A stretch of DNA of 64,000 bases from an uncultured Lachnospiraceae bacterium (GTDB lineage Bacteria > Bacillota > Clostridia > Lachnospirales > Lachnospiraceae): the NCBI GenBank assembly GCA_951801955.1, contig CATOOV010000008.1, forward strand, positions 1 to 64,000. The letters run 5' to 3'. Under the pieces are notes generated by a model, which saw nothing but the letters and a program-made list of their open reading frames with translations, made no database searches and had not been told where the DNA came from. Made by a program: the position numbers and the translations under genes. Shown here in pieces: positions 1 to 8,880 of this stretch (positions within the stretch are counted from its first letter, which is position 1; each line of letters begins with the position of its first letter).

Positions 1-105
1 TTGCCGCGCTGAGCACAATTGCGTAGCAATATTTTCCTCTTGTGCAGGTATACATATTTATTTTTTATATCATAGGAAATGCAAAACAGTCTCCTATGAT
101 GATTC
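1..105 (+). repeat. Dispersed repeat family A, partial copy
   Basis: This copy has the family A landmarks: a GCGTAGCAAT block, a CTTGTGC block and a terminal short inverted repeat (ATAGGAAA ... TCCTATGAT). Better preserved copies are at 3312-3477 and 18600-18762. The rest of the gap up to 335 shows no convincing gene; the 61-codon minus-strand ORF there overlaps the repeat and has no clear ribosome binding site. Confidence 0.6.
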
Positions 106-335
106 GGGCGCCATTTCCAAACACAATGTTTGGAAACGGCTGATCCCCGCCATGGATGGAGAATATCAGCCGATTGCGTAAAGATTCCGTTTCTATCATC
201 AGAACACTTAGAAATTCTTCTGTCCCTAACACTTGGAACAACGTTTGCATTTCTTTGTGTAATTTGCCAAAAATGTCTTATGGAACTACCTTTTGACACC
301 TGAATCCTCTGAGATAAATAACAGGAAAACATTCT

Positions 336-1220
336 TTACAACACCATATCCACTGCAATCCCCTTAATATCTTCAATCAGCAATTTCTGTTCGTCCAAAA
401 TTCTCTCCGTATTTCGGGCAATCTCTTCTTGCGCCTGCAAAAGTTCATCAGCTGAAGGCGGATCTACATGGTTCTTGGCACGCTGTTTTTCTTCCTCCAC
501 CTTTTCTTCTACTTTCTGTGCCTGTTTCTCCCGTTCGGCACGAATCTTCTCCCGCTCGGCTTCCGCCTTTACGTTTTCTTCTTTTGTTTCCTTTGCTTCC
601 TCTACTACTTCTTCCAAATCTTCATCTATCTTATCAATCGCTTCATCCTTCAGCATCCCTACGATCTCATCACTGGAAGCTTTCAATGATTTTTCAGCCG
701 CCTCAGTCGCATCCTCCATGCCATGATGCTTCAAAGCCTCCTGCTTAATGGATTTGATTCCCTGGGTAGTTGCTGAAATCGCCCTATGTGCTTCGTTATA
801 CTGCTTTTTCCACTCAGAGGCAACAGCATTTAACTCACTCAGACGAGCCTTATATTCCGGATCTTCCTCATTGGTATACATCTCTTTCAACTCGTCCTTC
901 TCTTTGTTGACCTCTGCCAATTCCTGGGAAGCTTCCTCCGCTAAAGCCTTATTTTTGTTAATATCTTCCCGGAACTCTCCCAAAATATCATCCACCATTC
1001 CATCCGATGAAAACTGCTTTTTAATAAAGTCCATTGCCTCTTCCATCGCCTTTTTCTTTTTCTCCTCGATCGGATCCTGAAAAAGATTCAAGTCAGCGGC
1101 TTTCACATTTCCATTCTTTACCCGCCCCTGCTCCTGCTGCTGCCTGCCATTTTTTTCTACCTGGTCCCTGGCTTTTTGATTGACAATATTTTCTGTGCTT
1201 GATAAATTATTTATCTTCAT
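336..1220 (-). CDS. Hypothetical charged coiled-coil protein
   Basis: The protein has 294 residues and I do not recognise its family. It starts at the internal ATG (MKINNLSS) because an AAAGGAGC site lies 6 bases upstream; the longer ORF start has no such site. It is very rich in Glu, Lys and Ala, with long stretches of heptad-like helix (for example around EVVEEAKETKEENVKAEAEREK), so an elongated coiled coil is likely. There is no signal peptide and no membrane segment. The C-terminal 30 residues (LLQAQEEIARNTERILDEQKLL) look like another amphipathic helix. It stands alone, with repeats on both sides. A cytoplasmic structural role is possible, but nothing in the sequence fixes a function. 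Confidence 0.75.
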   Translation of the reverse strand: MKINNLSSTENIVNQKARDQVEKNGRQQQEQGRVKNGNVKAADLNLFQDPIEEKKKKAMEEAMDFIKKQFSSDGMVDDILGEFREDINKNKALAEEASQELAEVNKEKDELKEMYTNEEDPEYKARLSELNAVASEWKKQYNEAHRAISATTQGIKSIKQEALKHHGMEDATEAAEKSLKASSDEIVGMLKDEAIDKIDEDLEEVVEEAKETKEENVKAEAEREKIRAEREKQAQKVEEKVEEEKQRAKNHVDPPSADELLQAQEEIARNTERILDEQKLLIEDIKGIAVDMVL

Positions 1221-1318
1221 AATCCAGCTCCTTTCTGCTGCATGTGATTTATTGGCAATTGCGCAACCTGATACTCTCATGAATTTATAAAAAAATTAAA
1301 ACATTTATACATAATTAT

Positions 1319-1413
1319 ACCTTATGAACGACCGAATGACCATAATGGGGCGCCCTTGGGTATCCCTTATGACACACCGAATGGCGCAACGGGCGGCACT
1401 TGGGTATATAAAT
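1319..1413 (+). repeat. Dispersed repeat family B, two tandem copies
   Basis: Two degenerate copies of a unit of about 48 bases lie head to tail: ACCTTATGA...CCGAATG...GGGGCGCCC..TTGGGTAT, then a second with CCGAATGGCG...GGGCGGCACTTGGGTAT. The same unit recurs at 16689, 18869, 27063, 34640 (inverted) and 49627. The remaining part of the 400-base gap 1221-1620 holds nothing I can name; it is AT-rich with short TCTCCCATC direct repeats. Confidence 0.6.
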
Positions 1414-1620
1414 TGCATATTAAATTTTCATCATTCCGTCGATTCGCAATTGTCAGGAATAATCTCCCATCCCGCCACTGATATAGCTTTGTTACCACCA
1501 CTTATCGAAGCAGGAGTGATCTCCCATCTGATATATTTATCGGCTTTCTAAAATATTTCATTAAATTTGAGCATAAAAAAAACATTTTTTGATGTGAACA
1601 ATAATTTGCCTAGGAATTTT

Positions 1621-2058
1621 TCAAATCACATAATCTAACGTCCCGTTTATTTCCTGGTCCCATTGCACCATATCGGCAAGTGTTATTTTATCTACTACAT
1701 CATTGATGGCTTCATAGAGCATTTTCCAAACACGCAGTGTGGAGCATTTTTCCTGGCGGAGACAATCATTCACTTCTCCTTCCAGACATGGTACAGGCGC
1801 CAGGCTGCCCTCAATCTGGCGCAAAATCATACCCACCGTATATTCCTCCGGCTTCTTTGCTAACATATATCCCCCGCCAGGTCCCCGGATACTTTTTACA
1901 TAACCGCATTTCTGCAGTACCGAAATAATTTGTTCCAAATACTTTACGGATATATCCTGCCTGTCTGCCACATCTTTTAAGCGCACCACCTGGTTTCCCG
2001 CCAGGGCAAGATCCAGCATAAGCCGCAGCGCATACCGCCCTTTGGTAGAAATTCTCAT
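1621..2058 (-). CDS. Rrf2 family transcriptional regulator, IscR-like
   Basis: This is a 145-residue protein of typical Rrf2 length with the N-terminal winged helix (MRISTKGRYALRLMLDLA) and the GPGGGY wing. Three cysteines at residues 91, 99 and 105 sit where IscR binds a [2Fe-2S] cluster, although the first spacing is seven residues where IscR has five. By family knowledge such proteins sense Fe-S or cysteine status. The usual partners iscS and iscU are not next to it, so its targets are not visible here. CymR-type regulators lack this cysteine set, so IscR-like is preferred. The start ATG follows an AGGAAG site. Confidence 0.85.
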   Translation of the reverse strand: MRISTKGRYALRLMLDLALAGNQVVRLKDVADRQDISVKYLEQIISVLQKCGYVKSIRGPGGGYMLAKKPEEYTVGMILRQIEGSLAPVPCLEGEVNDCLRQEKCSTLRVWKMLYEAINDVVDKITLADMVQWDQEINGTLDYVI

Positions 2059-2116
2059 AACGCTTCCTTCCTAATCTATATTTACCAGCAAATCCTGGGC
2101 AAATCCCGTACCCAAA

Positions 2117-2172
2117 TTCAAAAACGTCGTTGGCGTTCTTGCTGCGGAGTGCGGGTCAGCCCTGCTGACTTT
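2117..2172 (+). repeat. Dispersed repeat family C
   Basis: The unit reads TTCAAAAACGTCGTTGGCGTTCTTGCTGCGG...GCGGGTCAGC..TGCTGAC. It contains a short hairpin (AACGTC..TGGCGTT) and a GTCAGC...GCTGAC pair. Other copies are at 7982, 12811, 28727 and, inverted, at 42777 and 46668. Confidence 0.6.
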
Positions 2173-2177
2173 TTGCC

Positions 2178-3287
2178 CTATTCTTTCTTTTTTCCATGTT
2201 CCTGTTCTGTAAGGCTTTTCTGATAATTCATATGGGAAATAACCATCAAAGCTATTTTGAATAACATGGCGTCTTCAAAAGTACGGATGTCAAGCCCCAA
2301 TATCTTTTGTATACGTTCCAGCCGATAAACCAGTGTATTTCGATGCACATAAAGTTGTCTTGCCGTCTCTGAAATATTCAAATTATTTTCGAAAAACTTA
2401 TGAATGGTTATCATAGTTTCTTCATCAAAAACGTTTGGAACTTTATCCCCAAACACTTCCTTCAAAAACATTTCACAAAGACTTGCCGGAATCTGGTAAA
2501 TAAGTCGTCCAATCCCTAATTTACTGTAGGAAACCGTATCATTTTCTACATAGAAAATACGTCCTACCTCTAAAGCCATTCTTGCCTCCTGGTAAGAACG
2601 TGCGATATCCTGTAACAATTCTACTTGGTTGCCATATCCCACCCGCACTTTTACCATTGCCTCTGTCTGAATGTTATCCACCAGCATCTGCGCAAAATGT
2701 TCCATCTCGCGATTGGAAGAAAAATCCCGGACATCTTTCACCAGTATGACTGATTTTTCATCTACCTCTGTCACAAAATCCCTGGTTTTCACCGCAAATA
2801 GATTCTTTACCGTCTCTATCACCAAACTATCCCTTTTTCCAGATACCTCAATAATAAAGACAACCCTTTTTGCCGGCTCGATATGCAGTTTCTTTGCTTT
2901 ATTATACATGTCGACAACCAGCATATTCCCCAACAGCACATTCTGCATAAAACTATTTCGGTCAAACTGTTCCTGATATGTGCTTACCATATTTCTGATC
3001 TGGCACACAGCAAGCCGCCCAACCATATAGGCTTCCTCATTGCCAGCACTGGCAAGCAGGACATATTCCAGTTCATTTTCAATCATCACTTTAAAGTAAT
3101 GGTGCCCCGACAGCATTTGGCTCTCAGCCATAGATTCCGCAAACAATCGGGTCATATCTTCCATATCTTCTTCTATTTGGTAAGTAGATGCCAACAACTT
3201 GCCTTTGTCACTGAAAAGCGCCAGGTCAACTCTGGAAATATCCTTGATTTCCCCCAAGGTAACTTGCAATTTATGATTTGATAACAT
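2178..3287 (-). CDS. CdaR/PucR family transcriptional regulator
   Basis: This 369-residue protein is related to sugar-diacid regulators. The C-terminal 60 residues hold the PucR-type helix-turn-helix (NLNISETARQLYVHRNTLVYRLERI), which by family knowledge binds DNA. The middle part resembles the degenerate GGDEF-like domain of CdaR regulators, and the N-terminus is a probable ligand-sensing region. I placed the start at MLSNHKLQV because a GAGGAAG site lies 5 bases before it; the 73 extra codons in the ORF track are translated repeat A. The next gene upstream on the same strand is a sugar ABC ATPase, so carbohydrate control is plausible, but the ligand is unknown. Confidence 0.8.
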   Translation of the reverse strand: MLSNHKLQVTLGEIKDISRVDLALFSDKGKLLASTYQIEEDMEDMTRLFAESMAESQMLSGHHYFKVMIENELEYVLLASAGNEEAYMVGRLAVCQIRNMVSTYQEQFDRNSFMQNVLLGNMLVVDMYNKAKKLHIEPAKRVVFIIEVSGKRDSLVIETVKNLFAVKTRDFVTEVDEKSVILVKDVRDFSSNREMEHFAQMLVDNIQTEAMVKVRVGYGNQVELLQDIARSYQEARMALEVGRIFYVENDTVSYSKLGIGRLIYQIPASLCEMFLKEVFGDKVPNVFDEETMITIHKFFENNLNISETARQLYVHRNTLVYRLERIQKILGLDIRTFEDAMLFKIALMVISHMNYQKSLTEQEHGKKKE

Positions 3288-3311
3288 AGTAACTTCCTCA
3301 CTGTGATCATT

Positions 3312-3477
3312 AAGAATAAAAGTGCGTTTCACGCACTCCCGCGAACAACTTCTTTTGCTAACGCATCTTTTGTTCCGCGCCGCGCACATTTGCGTAGCAA
3401 TCATTTCCTTTTGTGCGCGTGCGCATAGTAGTTTTCTCATATAGGAAATTTGTCGGAATTTCCTATATGAGAAAACA
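3312..3477 (+). repeat. Dispersed repeat family A, long copy
   Basis: A nearly complete copy: GTGCGTTTCACGCAC hairpin, AACGCATCTTTTGTTC, GCGCCGCGCACATTTGCG, GCGTAGCAATCATTTCC, TTGTGCGCGTGCGCAT, and a terminal hairpin TCATATAGGAAATT...AATTTCCTATATGA. It lies between the ABC ATPase gene and the CdaR-like gene, so it would be transcribed if the two genes are read together. Confidence 0.7.
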
Positions 3478-3536
3478 GGAGTAACACATTCCTGTGCTAC
3501 TCCCATACCTTTGTGCTATACAATTATAGTAACCAA

Positions 3537-4649
3537 TTAGTGGGTAATTGTCAATTCTGTTTCCTTATCAAACACATGCATTTTATTAATATCCATTGCA
3601 ATCTTGATCGGATCCCCAAGGCGTGCTGGCGTACTGGAATCCACCTTTGCTGTCATATTGGCGCCATTGATTGTGTAATACAACAATACTTCCGAGCCAA
3701 GCAGTTCATATCCCGTTACTTTGGTATCAAATACGCAGTCTTTGTGTGCCTCAAGAGCCATCTTGGAATCGTCAATATCCTCTGGACGGATGCCAAGTAC
3801 CACTGTCTTACCATTGTACTTGCCTTCGATCAGCTTCTTGCCCTTTGAAGGAGGCAGTACAATTGTGTTCTTTCCAACTTTCATAGAAACTTTATCTCCC
3901 TCAATCACGCAAACTCCATCCAAGAAATTCATCTGGGGTGATCCGATAAATCCAGCTACAAACAGATTATCTGGCTCATTATATAATTTCTGGGGTGAAT
4001 CTACCTGCTGGATAATACCATCCTTCAATACAACAATCCGGGTTCCAAGGGTCATAGCCTCTGTCTGGTCATGTGTTACATAGATAATGGTTGCGCCAAG
4101 TCTCTGGTGCAGGGAAGCAATCTCTGCACGCATCTGCACACGCAGTTTTGCATCCAGGTTGGATAACGGTTCATCCATTAAAAATACCTTTGGCTCACGC
4201 ACGATAGCACGTCCCATAGCAACACGCTGTCTCTGTCCACCAGACAATGCTTTCGGCTTGCGATCTAATAATTTTTCCAGATCCAAAATCCTTGCAGCTT
4301 CCTCAACTTTTTTCTTAATTTCGTCCTTTGGAACCTTTCTCAATTTTAATCCAAATGCCATATTGTCAAATACCGTCATATGGGGATATAATGCATAATT
4401 CTGAAATACCATGGCAATATCCCTGTCTTTCGGCTCAACATCATTGACAATTCTGCCATCAATGGAAAGCTCTCCAGAAGAAATTTCTTCCAAACCTGCT
4501 ACCATACGAAGCGTGGTTGATTTCCCACATCCTGACGGACCTACAAAAATAATAAATTCCTTATCTTTAATCTCAAGGTTAAAATCTTTTACAGCTTCAA
4601 ATCCATTGGGATATTTTTTACAAATATTTTTTAATGATAAACTTGCCAT
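3537..4649 (-). CDS. ugpC: Sugar ABC transporter ATP-binding protein (UgpC/MsmX/MalK type)
   Basis: The protein (370 residues, the usual length) is the energy-coupling ATPase for carbohydrate importers. It has Walker A GPSGCGKST at 37-45, the signature LSGGQRQR, Walker B FLMDEP followed by LSNLDAKLR, and the H-loop THDQ. The C-terminal 130 residues form the OB-fold/TOBE regulatory domain of the MalK group. No permease or binding protein is adjacent, which fits the known role of MsmX-like ATPases as shared subunits for several sugar importers in Firmicutes. The start follows an AGGAGG site. The exact sugar cannot be told from this protein. Confidence 0.92.
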   Translation of the reverse strand: MASLSLKNICKKYPNGFEAVKDFNLEIKDKEFIIFVGPSGCGKSTTLRMVAGLEEISSGELSIDGRIVNDVEPKDRDIAMVFQNYALYPHMTVFDNMAFGLKLRKVPKDEIKKKVEEAARILDLEKLLDRKPKALSGGQRQRVAMGRAIVREPKVFLMDEPLSNLDAKLRVQMRAEIASLHQRLGATIIYVTHDQTEAMTLGTRIVVLKDGIIQQVDSPQKLYNEPDNLFVAGFIGSPQMNFLDGVCVIEGDKVSMKVGKNTIVLPPSKGKKLIEGKYNGKTVVLGIRPEDIDDSKMALEAHKDCVFDTKVTGYELLGSEVLLYYTINGANMTAKVDSSTPARLGDPIKIAMDINKMHVFDKETELTITH

Positions 4650-4744
4650 CTTTTCATTACCTCCTGTATTGCTCTGTCCAGCAGAAATTTTTCATGTATA
4701 TATAGTACCAAATTTCATTGAAAAATACTATCGCTAACTATACA

Positions 4745-4795
4745 AAAAGCAATATCCTTTCTTGTCATATCCAACAAGAAAAAATATTGCTTCTT
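4745..4795 (-). terminator. Rho-independent terminator after the phosphoribosyltransferase gene
   Basis: On the minus strand AGCAATAT..TTTCTTGT pairs with ACAAGAAA..ATATTGCT around a short loop and is followed by a TTTT run. It lies just beyond the stop of the phosphoribosyltransferase gene and before the ABC ATPase gene. Confidence 0.6.
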
Positions 4796-4849
4796 CGTTA
4801 CTTCGTCACTTTAACGAAATTTTCTTAATTTTCTATACAACTTGACGAA

Positions 4850-5494
4850 CTATAATTTGGAATACCCAAAACCGTTTACCATTGCTTCCAATTTGTGCCC
4901 GTTTCTGCAATATGGACATTCTCCAGGCTGATATGCGGTATATCCTGGAATATCATCCTCATCAAAAACGCCCTCAATGGGAAATCCCTCAATCTGCTTG
5001 ATCGTACTAAACACAGACGCCACTCCCACCGATATTCCTCCATAGTATTGGACACATTCCAAACTGCGCCGGATTGTAGCTCCAGTGGTAGTGGTTGCCA
5101 ACAACAACAGCACATGTTTCCCTGCAATCGCCGGCTTTATATTATCCCGGAAAATCATCTGGTTATTTGTATCAATCTCTGGCGATACCACATAAACGGT
5201 CTTATGCTGATTGATCGTAGTCATAATGTTTCTTCTTTCCATTTCTTCTGACAGAAAAGCCCCGATAATGTCCGTCCCATCCATACATACAATGGTATCC
5301 ACCGTGATATGGCTGGTAAATCTTCCTGCCAGGACTTTTGCAACTTCCTTTGCCTCTTTTACACGTGTTTTCAAGCTTGTAATATCAATATAATAATTGA
5401 TATGTGAATTACTGGTAGCAAAATGCCCTGGAAGAGCATGAATTGCTACGGCATTACTGTCCTTGGCATAAAATTTTACTTGACGTTTTTCCAT
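4850..5494 (-). CDS. Phosphoribosyltransferase family protein (orotate PRTase-like)
   Basis: This 214-residue protein has the type I phosphoribosyltransferase fold signature: a DTIVCMDGTDIIGAFL strand-loop and, later, HVLLLLATTTTGATI, which occupies the place of the PRPP-binding loop. That loop lacks the classic acidic pair of the DDxxTTG form, so activity on PRPP is not certain. The C-terminus holds a PGECPYCRNG cysteine pair that may bind metal. I chose the second ATG (MEKRQ), which has GGAGGATATT directly before it; the upstream ATG overlaps that site. It follows the dUTPase gene by 45 bases on the same strand, suggesting a nucleotide-metabolism unit. Orotate specificity is not proven. Confidence 0.75.
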   Translation of the reverse strand: MEKRQVKFYAKDSNAVAIHALPGHFATSNSHINYYIDITSLKTRVKEAKEVAKVLAGRFTSHITVDTIVCMDGTDIIGAFLSEEMERRNIMTTINQHKTVYVVSPEIDTNNQMIFRDNIKPAIAGKHVLLLLATTTTGATIRRSLECVQYYGGISVGVASVFSTIKQIEGFPIEGVFDEDDIPGYTAYQPGECPYCRNGHKLEAMVNGFGYSKL

Positions 5495-5539
5495 AATATC
5501 CTCCATTCTGCGATGTTTACAAAATAACCAAATTAAATC

Positions 5540-5974
5540 TTAACTGACGCCAGTCGTCCCAAATCCCCCCCTGTTCTGATTGTCCAGGGAAGACGTCTCA
5601 TCAAAAACAATATGGGGCTGATTCTTCATAATACGGAATTGGCAGATCCTGTCATTTTTCTGAATAATGGTATCTCTGGTGGCGTACACTGGCATCCGCC
5701 ACATATCCCCATCCCCGCAGTAGCTTCCATCTATAACACCACAGCTATTGACCTGCAAAATGCCATAATTTTTAAAGGTAGAACTCCGCGGCACCACATG
5801 TGCCTCATAGCCTGCCGGAAGCTCCATCGCAACGCCCAAAGGAATGAGCTTGAATTCCCCCGCCTGAAGCTCCACCGTCTCACTTGCCCTTAGATCAATC
5901 CAATCCGACTTTCCATCTATATAGGCAAGTTTATCAATATCCTGGGTAAAATATTTTATCTTAATTGTTTCCAT
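5540..5974 (-). CDS. dut: dUTP diphosphatase
   Basis: The enzyme hydrolyses dUTP to dUMP and pyrophosphate, keeping uracil out of DNA and feeding dTMP synthesis. The five trimeric dUTPase motifs are visible: [19 protein letters not shown] with the catalytic aspartate, the RICQFRI strand, and the C-terminal RGGFGTTG arm. With the start at METIKIKY (AGGAGACAG site upstream) the protein is 144 residues, normal for the family; the 31 extra codons in the ORF track have no support. It sits between the S1-domain gene and the phosphoribosyltransferase gene, all on the same strand. Confidence 0.93.
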   Translation of the reverse strand: METIKIKYFTQDIDKLAYIDGKSDWIDLRASETVELQAGEFKLIPLGVAMELPAGYEAHVVPRSSTFKNYGILQVNSCGVIDGSYCGDGDMWRMPVYATRDTIIQKNDRICQFRIMKNQPHIVFDETSSLDNQNRGGFGTTGVS

Positions 5975-6099
5975 CTCTGTCTCCTGATAATACACAGATT
6001 TCATCATACCACTGTATTTAAGCCCCTGGGAAACAAATGTTCTTTTTGGCTTTCTGCCTAATCCCACAAGGAACAGCTTGTGATGGTTTTTATACAGCC

Positions 6100-7002
6100 T
6101 TACAATTTAATTCCTGCCAGCAAATCTCCCAGGCTGGTTGATGCATTTTCTTTCGAAATATATTCTTCCACTTTTTCAGTCTTGTCCACATCCACCATTT
6201 CTTCTTCCAATGCTTTCATGCTGAGGCTGACCTTATTGTCATTGGTATTCAAAACCTTTACTTTAACTTTCTGCCCTACACTTAAAACCTCGGAAGGCTT
6301 TCCAATCCGCTTCTGGGAAATCTGGGAAATATGCACCAGACCGCTGATTCCATCACCCAAATCCACAAAAGCCCCATAAGGCATCAGGGATTCCACGGTG
6401 CCCTCTAACACACTGCCTGGAACCATTCGAGCAATTTTGCGGTCATGCTCTTCCTGTTGCCTCTCCTTTAAAATCACTTTTGCAGAGAGAACCAGCTTCT
6501 TCTTTGATTCCTCTACGGTAATCACGCGGACCTGGACCTCTCTCCCAAGCCATTCCTCCGTGGCTTCCACATAAGACAAATCTAACTGGGATGCAGGAAT
6601 AAAACCGCGTATTCCCTCTACATAAGCAACCACGCCGCTGGGCACTATCCCTGCCACCTTTACAGAAAGCTCCGTCCCATCTTCCAAATAAGTATTTAAC
6701 TTTTCCCAGGCAAGTACATCATTTGCTTCTTTCTTGGACAATTGAATATTTCCTTCTCCATCATCCGTCTTTACAACCGTGGCTTCTATCACATCTCCTG
6801 GATGTACTTCTTCCATTGCCTGGAAATTCGGGTCATTGCTTAAATCTTCCACTTTTATAATCCCCTGGGTATAATATTTTAAATCCAGAGTTACTTCCTC
6901 TTCTGTCACACCAATCACGGTACCTGAAATAATGTCGCCTTCCCTGATTTTGCGGAATGACGCTTCCAATTCATCCTTATAATCTTCCATAGATTCTGAC
7001 AT
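6100..7002 (-). CDS. S1 RNA-binding domain protein, ribosomal protein S1-like
   Basis: The protein has 300 residues and three S1 (OB-fold) repeats: about 22-90 ([22 protein letters not shown]), about 105-172 ([31 protein letters not shown]), and about 190-260 ([34 protein letters not shown]). The third is the most canonical. By family knowledge it binds mRNA or ribosomes; short S1 homologues are common in Firmicutes and are often annotated as RpsA. The start is ATG at MSESMEDY after AAAGGAGAG; the ORF track begins two codons earlier at a TTG. The C-terminal tail is acidic. Confidence 0.87.
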   Translation of the reverse strand: MSESMEDYKDELEASFRKIREGDIISGTVIGVTEEEVTLDLKYYTQGIIKVEDLSNDPNFQAMEEVHPGDVIEATVVKTDDGEGNIQLSKKEANDVLAWEKLNTYLEDGTELSVKVAGIVPSGVVAYVEGIRGFIPASQLDLSYVEATEEWLGREVQVRVITVEESKKKLVLSAKVILKERQQEEHDRKIARMVPGSVLEGTVESLMPYGAFVDLGDGISGLVHISQISQKRIGKPSEVLSVGQKVKVKVLNTNDNKVSLSMKALEEEMVDVDKTEKVEEYISKENASTSLGDLLAGIKL

Positions 7003-7082
7003 AACCAACTCTCCTTTTCTGACATATACTACATAATTATATTTATTTTAACAGAAATACACAAAAAAAGCCAGAAAAATAT

Positions 7083-7112
7083 ACGCAAAAAAATTTGGGG
7101 CAGCAGAACTGC
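7083..7112 (-). terminator. Probable terminator after the DHFR-family gene
   Basis: On the minus strand GGCAG-TTCT-GCTGCC is followed by AAATTTTTTT. It lies about 95 bases past the stop of the dihydrofolate-reductase-family gene and upstream of the S1 gene. Confidence 0.5.
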
Positions 7113-7207
7113 CGCCTTTTATCCAAAATATGGATCATTCAAACAATCAAAACCGTTATACTGAGGGAAAACAAGGAATCATACTGTGCACAACATTTTC
7201 AAAGATA

Positions 7208-7741
7208 TTACGCAATGTCTAACGATCGTTTCACATAGATCAATTCTGCAAACTGAGCATACTTTTTTACATCCTTCAGAAAAAAACGTTTTAGTGCTTC
7301 TTTCTGTGCAAACAATGGGATTCCATCCCCCAACAAAACAGGTGCGATCTGGATAATCAGATAGTCAACCATATCAAAATCCAACAAAGGGGATAATATC
7401 ATATTACCGCCGATAATCCAGATATTTTTATTTTCTCCCATCCGCTTTACAAATTCCACAACATCACCATTTACAGGTATAAATCCCTTTAGAGATAGAT
7501 TTTTAGAATGTGTAAAAACATAATTTTGTGTCGTTGGATAGACCAATTCTGCATCTGCTGTCTTTTCTATCTCATGAAAAGTCCGTTTTCCCATTATGGT
7601 AATATCGATTTCTTTATAAAATTCTGCATAACTTGTTTCTTCCGTAGCTCCAGTCTGATAAAGCCAGTCCAAATTGTAATTTTTATCTGCTAGATAACCG
7701 TCCATAGTCATACAACCATAAAAATAAATACTCATTTTCAT
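7208..7741 (-). CDS. Dihydrofolate reductase family protein (RibD C-terminal type)
   Basis: This 177-residue protein starts MKMSIYFYGCMTMDGYLA, the N-terminal strand of the DHFR/RibD reductase fold. Further marks are DITIMGKRTFHEI and NIWIIGGNMILSPLL, the NADPH-binding glycine turn. The family includes pyrimidine reductases and uncharacterised reductases; this one is not a classical FolA. The AGGAG site favours the first of two nearby ATGs. It is a single gene, with tRNA-Thr just upstream. The substrate cannot be predicted. Confidence 0.85.
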   Translation of the reverse strand: MKMSIYFYGCMTMDGYLADKNYNLDWLYQTGATEETSYAEFYKEIDITIMGKRTFHEIEKTADAELVYPTTQNYVFTHSKNLSLKGFIPVNGDVVEFVKRMGENKNIWIIGGNMILSPLLDFDMVDYLIIQIAPVLLGDGIPLFAQKEALKRFFLKDVKKYAQFAELIYVKRSLDIA

Positions 7742-7806
7742 TACTCTCCTGATTTCCCTTTTGTTTCCAAAAAACAAAAGAACCTTGATTTCTCAAGGTT
7801 CAAAAA

Positions 7807-7879
7807 AGCTGCTGACGGGAATCGGACCCGTGACCTCCGCACTACCAATGCGACGCTCTACCGACTGAGCCACAGCAGC
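7807..7879 (-). tRNA. tRNA-Thr (GGT anticodon)
   Basis: A full cloverleaf of 73 bases can be drawn on the minus strand: acceptor GCTGCTG with CAGCAGC, D stem GCTC/GAGC, anticodon arm TCGCA-TTGGTAG-TGCGG giving GGT, T arm ACGGG-TCCGATT-CCCGT. The discriminator is T. CCA is not encoded. Confidence 0.96.
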
Positions 7880-7981
7880 AACTTGTCCAAAGTTGTATTA
7901 CCAACCGACTTGACTAGTATACTATGAATGTCCGCGATTGTCAATATATTTTTATTATTTTTTATTATTTGGGATATACCA

Positions 7982-8024
7982 TTCAAGAACGTCGCCAGCG
8001 TTCTTGCTGTGAAGCGCATGACAA
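7982..8024 (+). repeat. Dispersed repeat family C, partial
   Basis: ATTCAAGAACGTCGCCAGCGTTCTTGCTGTG matches the first two thirds of the family C unit. It lies in the 250-base gap between tRNA-Thr and sigH. Confidence 0.5.
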
Positions 8025-8150
8025 GTTTCTATCAAGACGCGAGTCATCCCTTATCTGATACAAATATGCTATCCACTACCTACAGCGGCAACTGCCGTCC
8101 CACATCTAAAATAATTGATATACCTTTTGAAAACTTCGAATCCCCTTCCT

Positions 8151-8771
8151 CTAAGAAGCAAACGACTGGATCATTAATGCTTTTCCCCGAATACGCTGCA
8201 GGGCATTGTCGATTGCCTTGGGTTCCTTTTCAAGCTGCTTGGCAATCTGCCTGTAATTCATTCCCTGAAGATAAAGCTGCAGCACCTGGCGCTCAAACCT
8301 GCTAAGGTTTTTTTTCAGTTTTTCTTCCATTGCATGGGTATTCTCCCGATCAATGATAAGCTGCTCTGGATTGAGATTTTCAATGGATTCCAAAAGATCC
8401 AAAAACGTGCCGTCCCCCTCCTGCCCCATCTGCGCATTGAGGGAAATATAGGTATTTAAAGGCTGGTGCTTTTTTCGTTGAGATGCCTCTACCGCATGAT
8501 AAATCTGCCTTGTAATACAAAGATCTGCAAAATGGGAAAAGGAAGAATCCTTTTCCCTCCTGAAATCCCGAATTGCCTTAAACAACCCAATCATACCCTC
8601 CTGAATCAGATCATCTGTATCTCCCCCGATCAAAAACATGGCGTTTGCCCGCTTACGAACCAGATTTTTATATTTATCTAAAATATAATCCATAATTTCT
8701 TCTTGTCCGCTGCGAATTTGTTCTATTAATGTTTCATCTGTCTGATTCTGATAGTCCATTACTTTGTACAC
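8151..8771 (-). CDS. sigH: RNA polymerase sporulation sigma factor SigH
   Basis: This sigma-70 family factor of 206 residues directs early sporulation and stationary-phase transcription. Region 2 is clear (YKNLVRKRANAMFLIGGDTDDLIQEGMIGLFKAIRDF), as is region 4 (LSRFERQVLQLYLQGMNYRQIAKQLEKEPKAIDNALQRIR). The gene order mrnC-rlmB-sigH matches that seen in Bacillus, where sigH lies a short way after the cysS cluster. A GTG start eight bases after AGGGG is better placed than the ATG four codons later, so I keep GTG at 8771. It is about 110 bases from rlmB and may have its own promoter. Confidence 0.9.
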   Translation of the reverse strand: MYKVMDYQNQTDETLIEQIRSGQEEIMDYILDKYKNLVRKRANAMFLIGGDTDDLIQEGMIGLFKAIRDFRREKDSSFSHFADLCITRQIYHAVEASQRKKHQPLNTYISLNAQMGQEGDGTFLDLLESIENLNPEQLIIDRENTHAMEEKLKKNLSRFERQVLQLYLQGMNYRQIAKQLEKEPKAIDNALQRIRGKALMIQSFAS

Positions 8772-8880
8772 TTATTTTTCCCCTGTTCTTTTATCACTTT
8801 CTGCTTTATGGGATTCTCCGCCTGCGGTGGGCTGCGTTCGAACCTTTTTGTCCCAGCGTGCTGCAAAGCACATGAAGCAA

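Noticed and set aside
65-250. 61-codon minus-strand ORF at the left edge
   Set aside because: It overlaps the repeat A hairpin, lacks a ribosome binding site, and resembles no protein I know.
468-1080. Several plus-strand ORFs of 73-110 codons
   Set aside because: They are the antisense of the Glu/Lys-rich coiled-coil gene; their Ser/Phe-rich composition is the mirror of its codons and none has a ribosome binding site.
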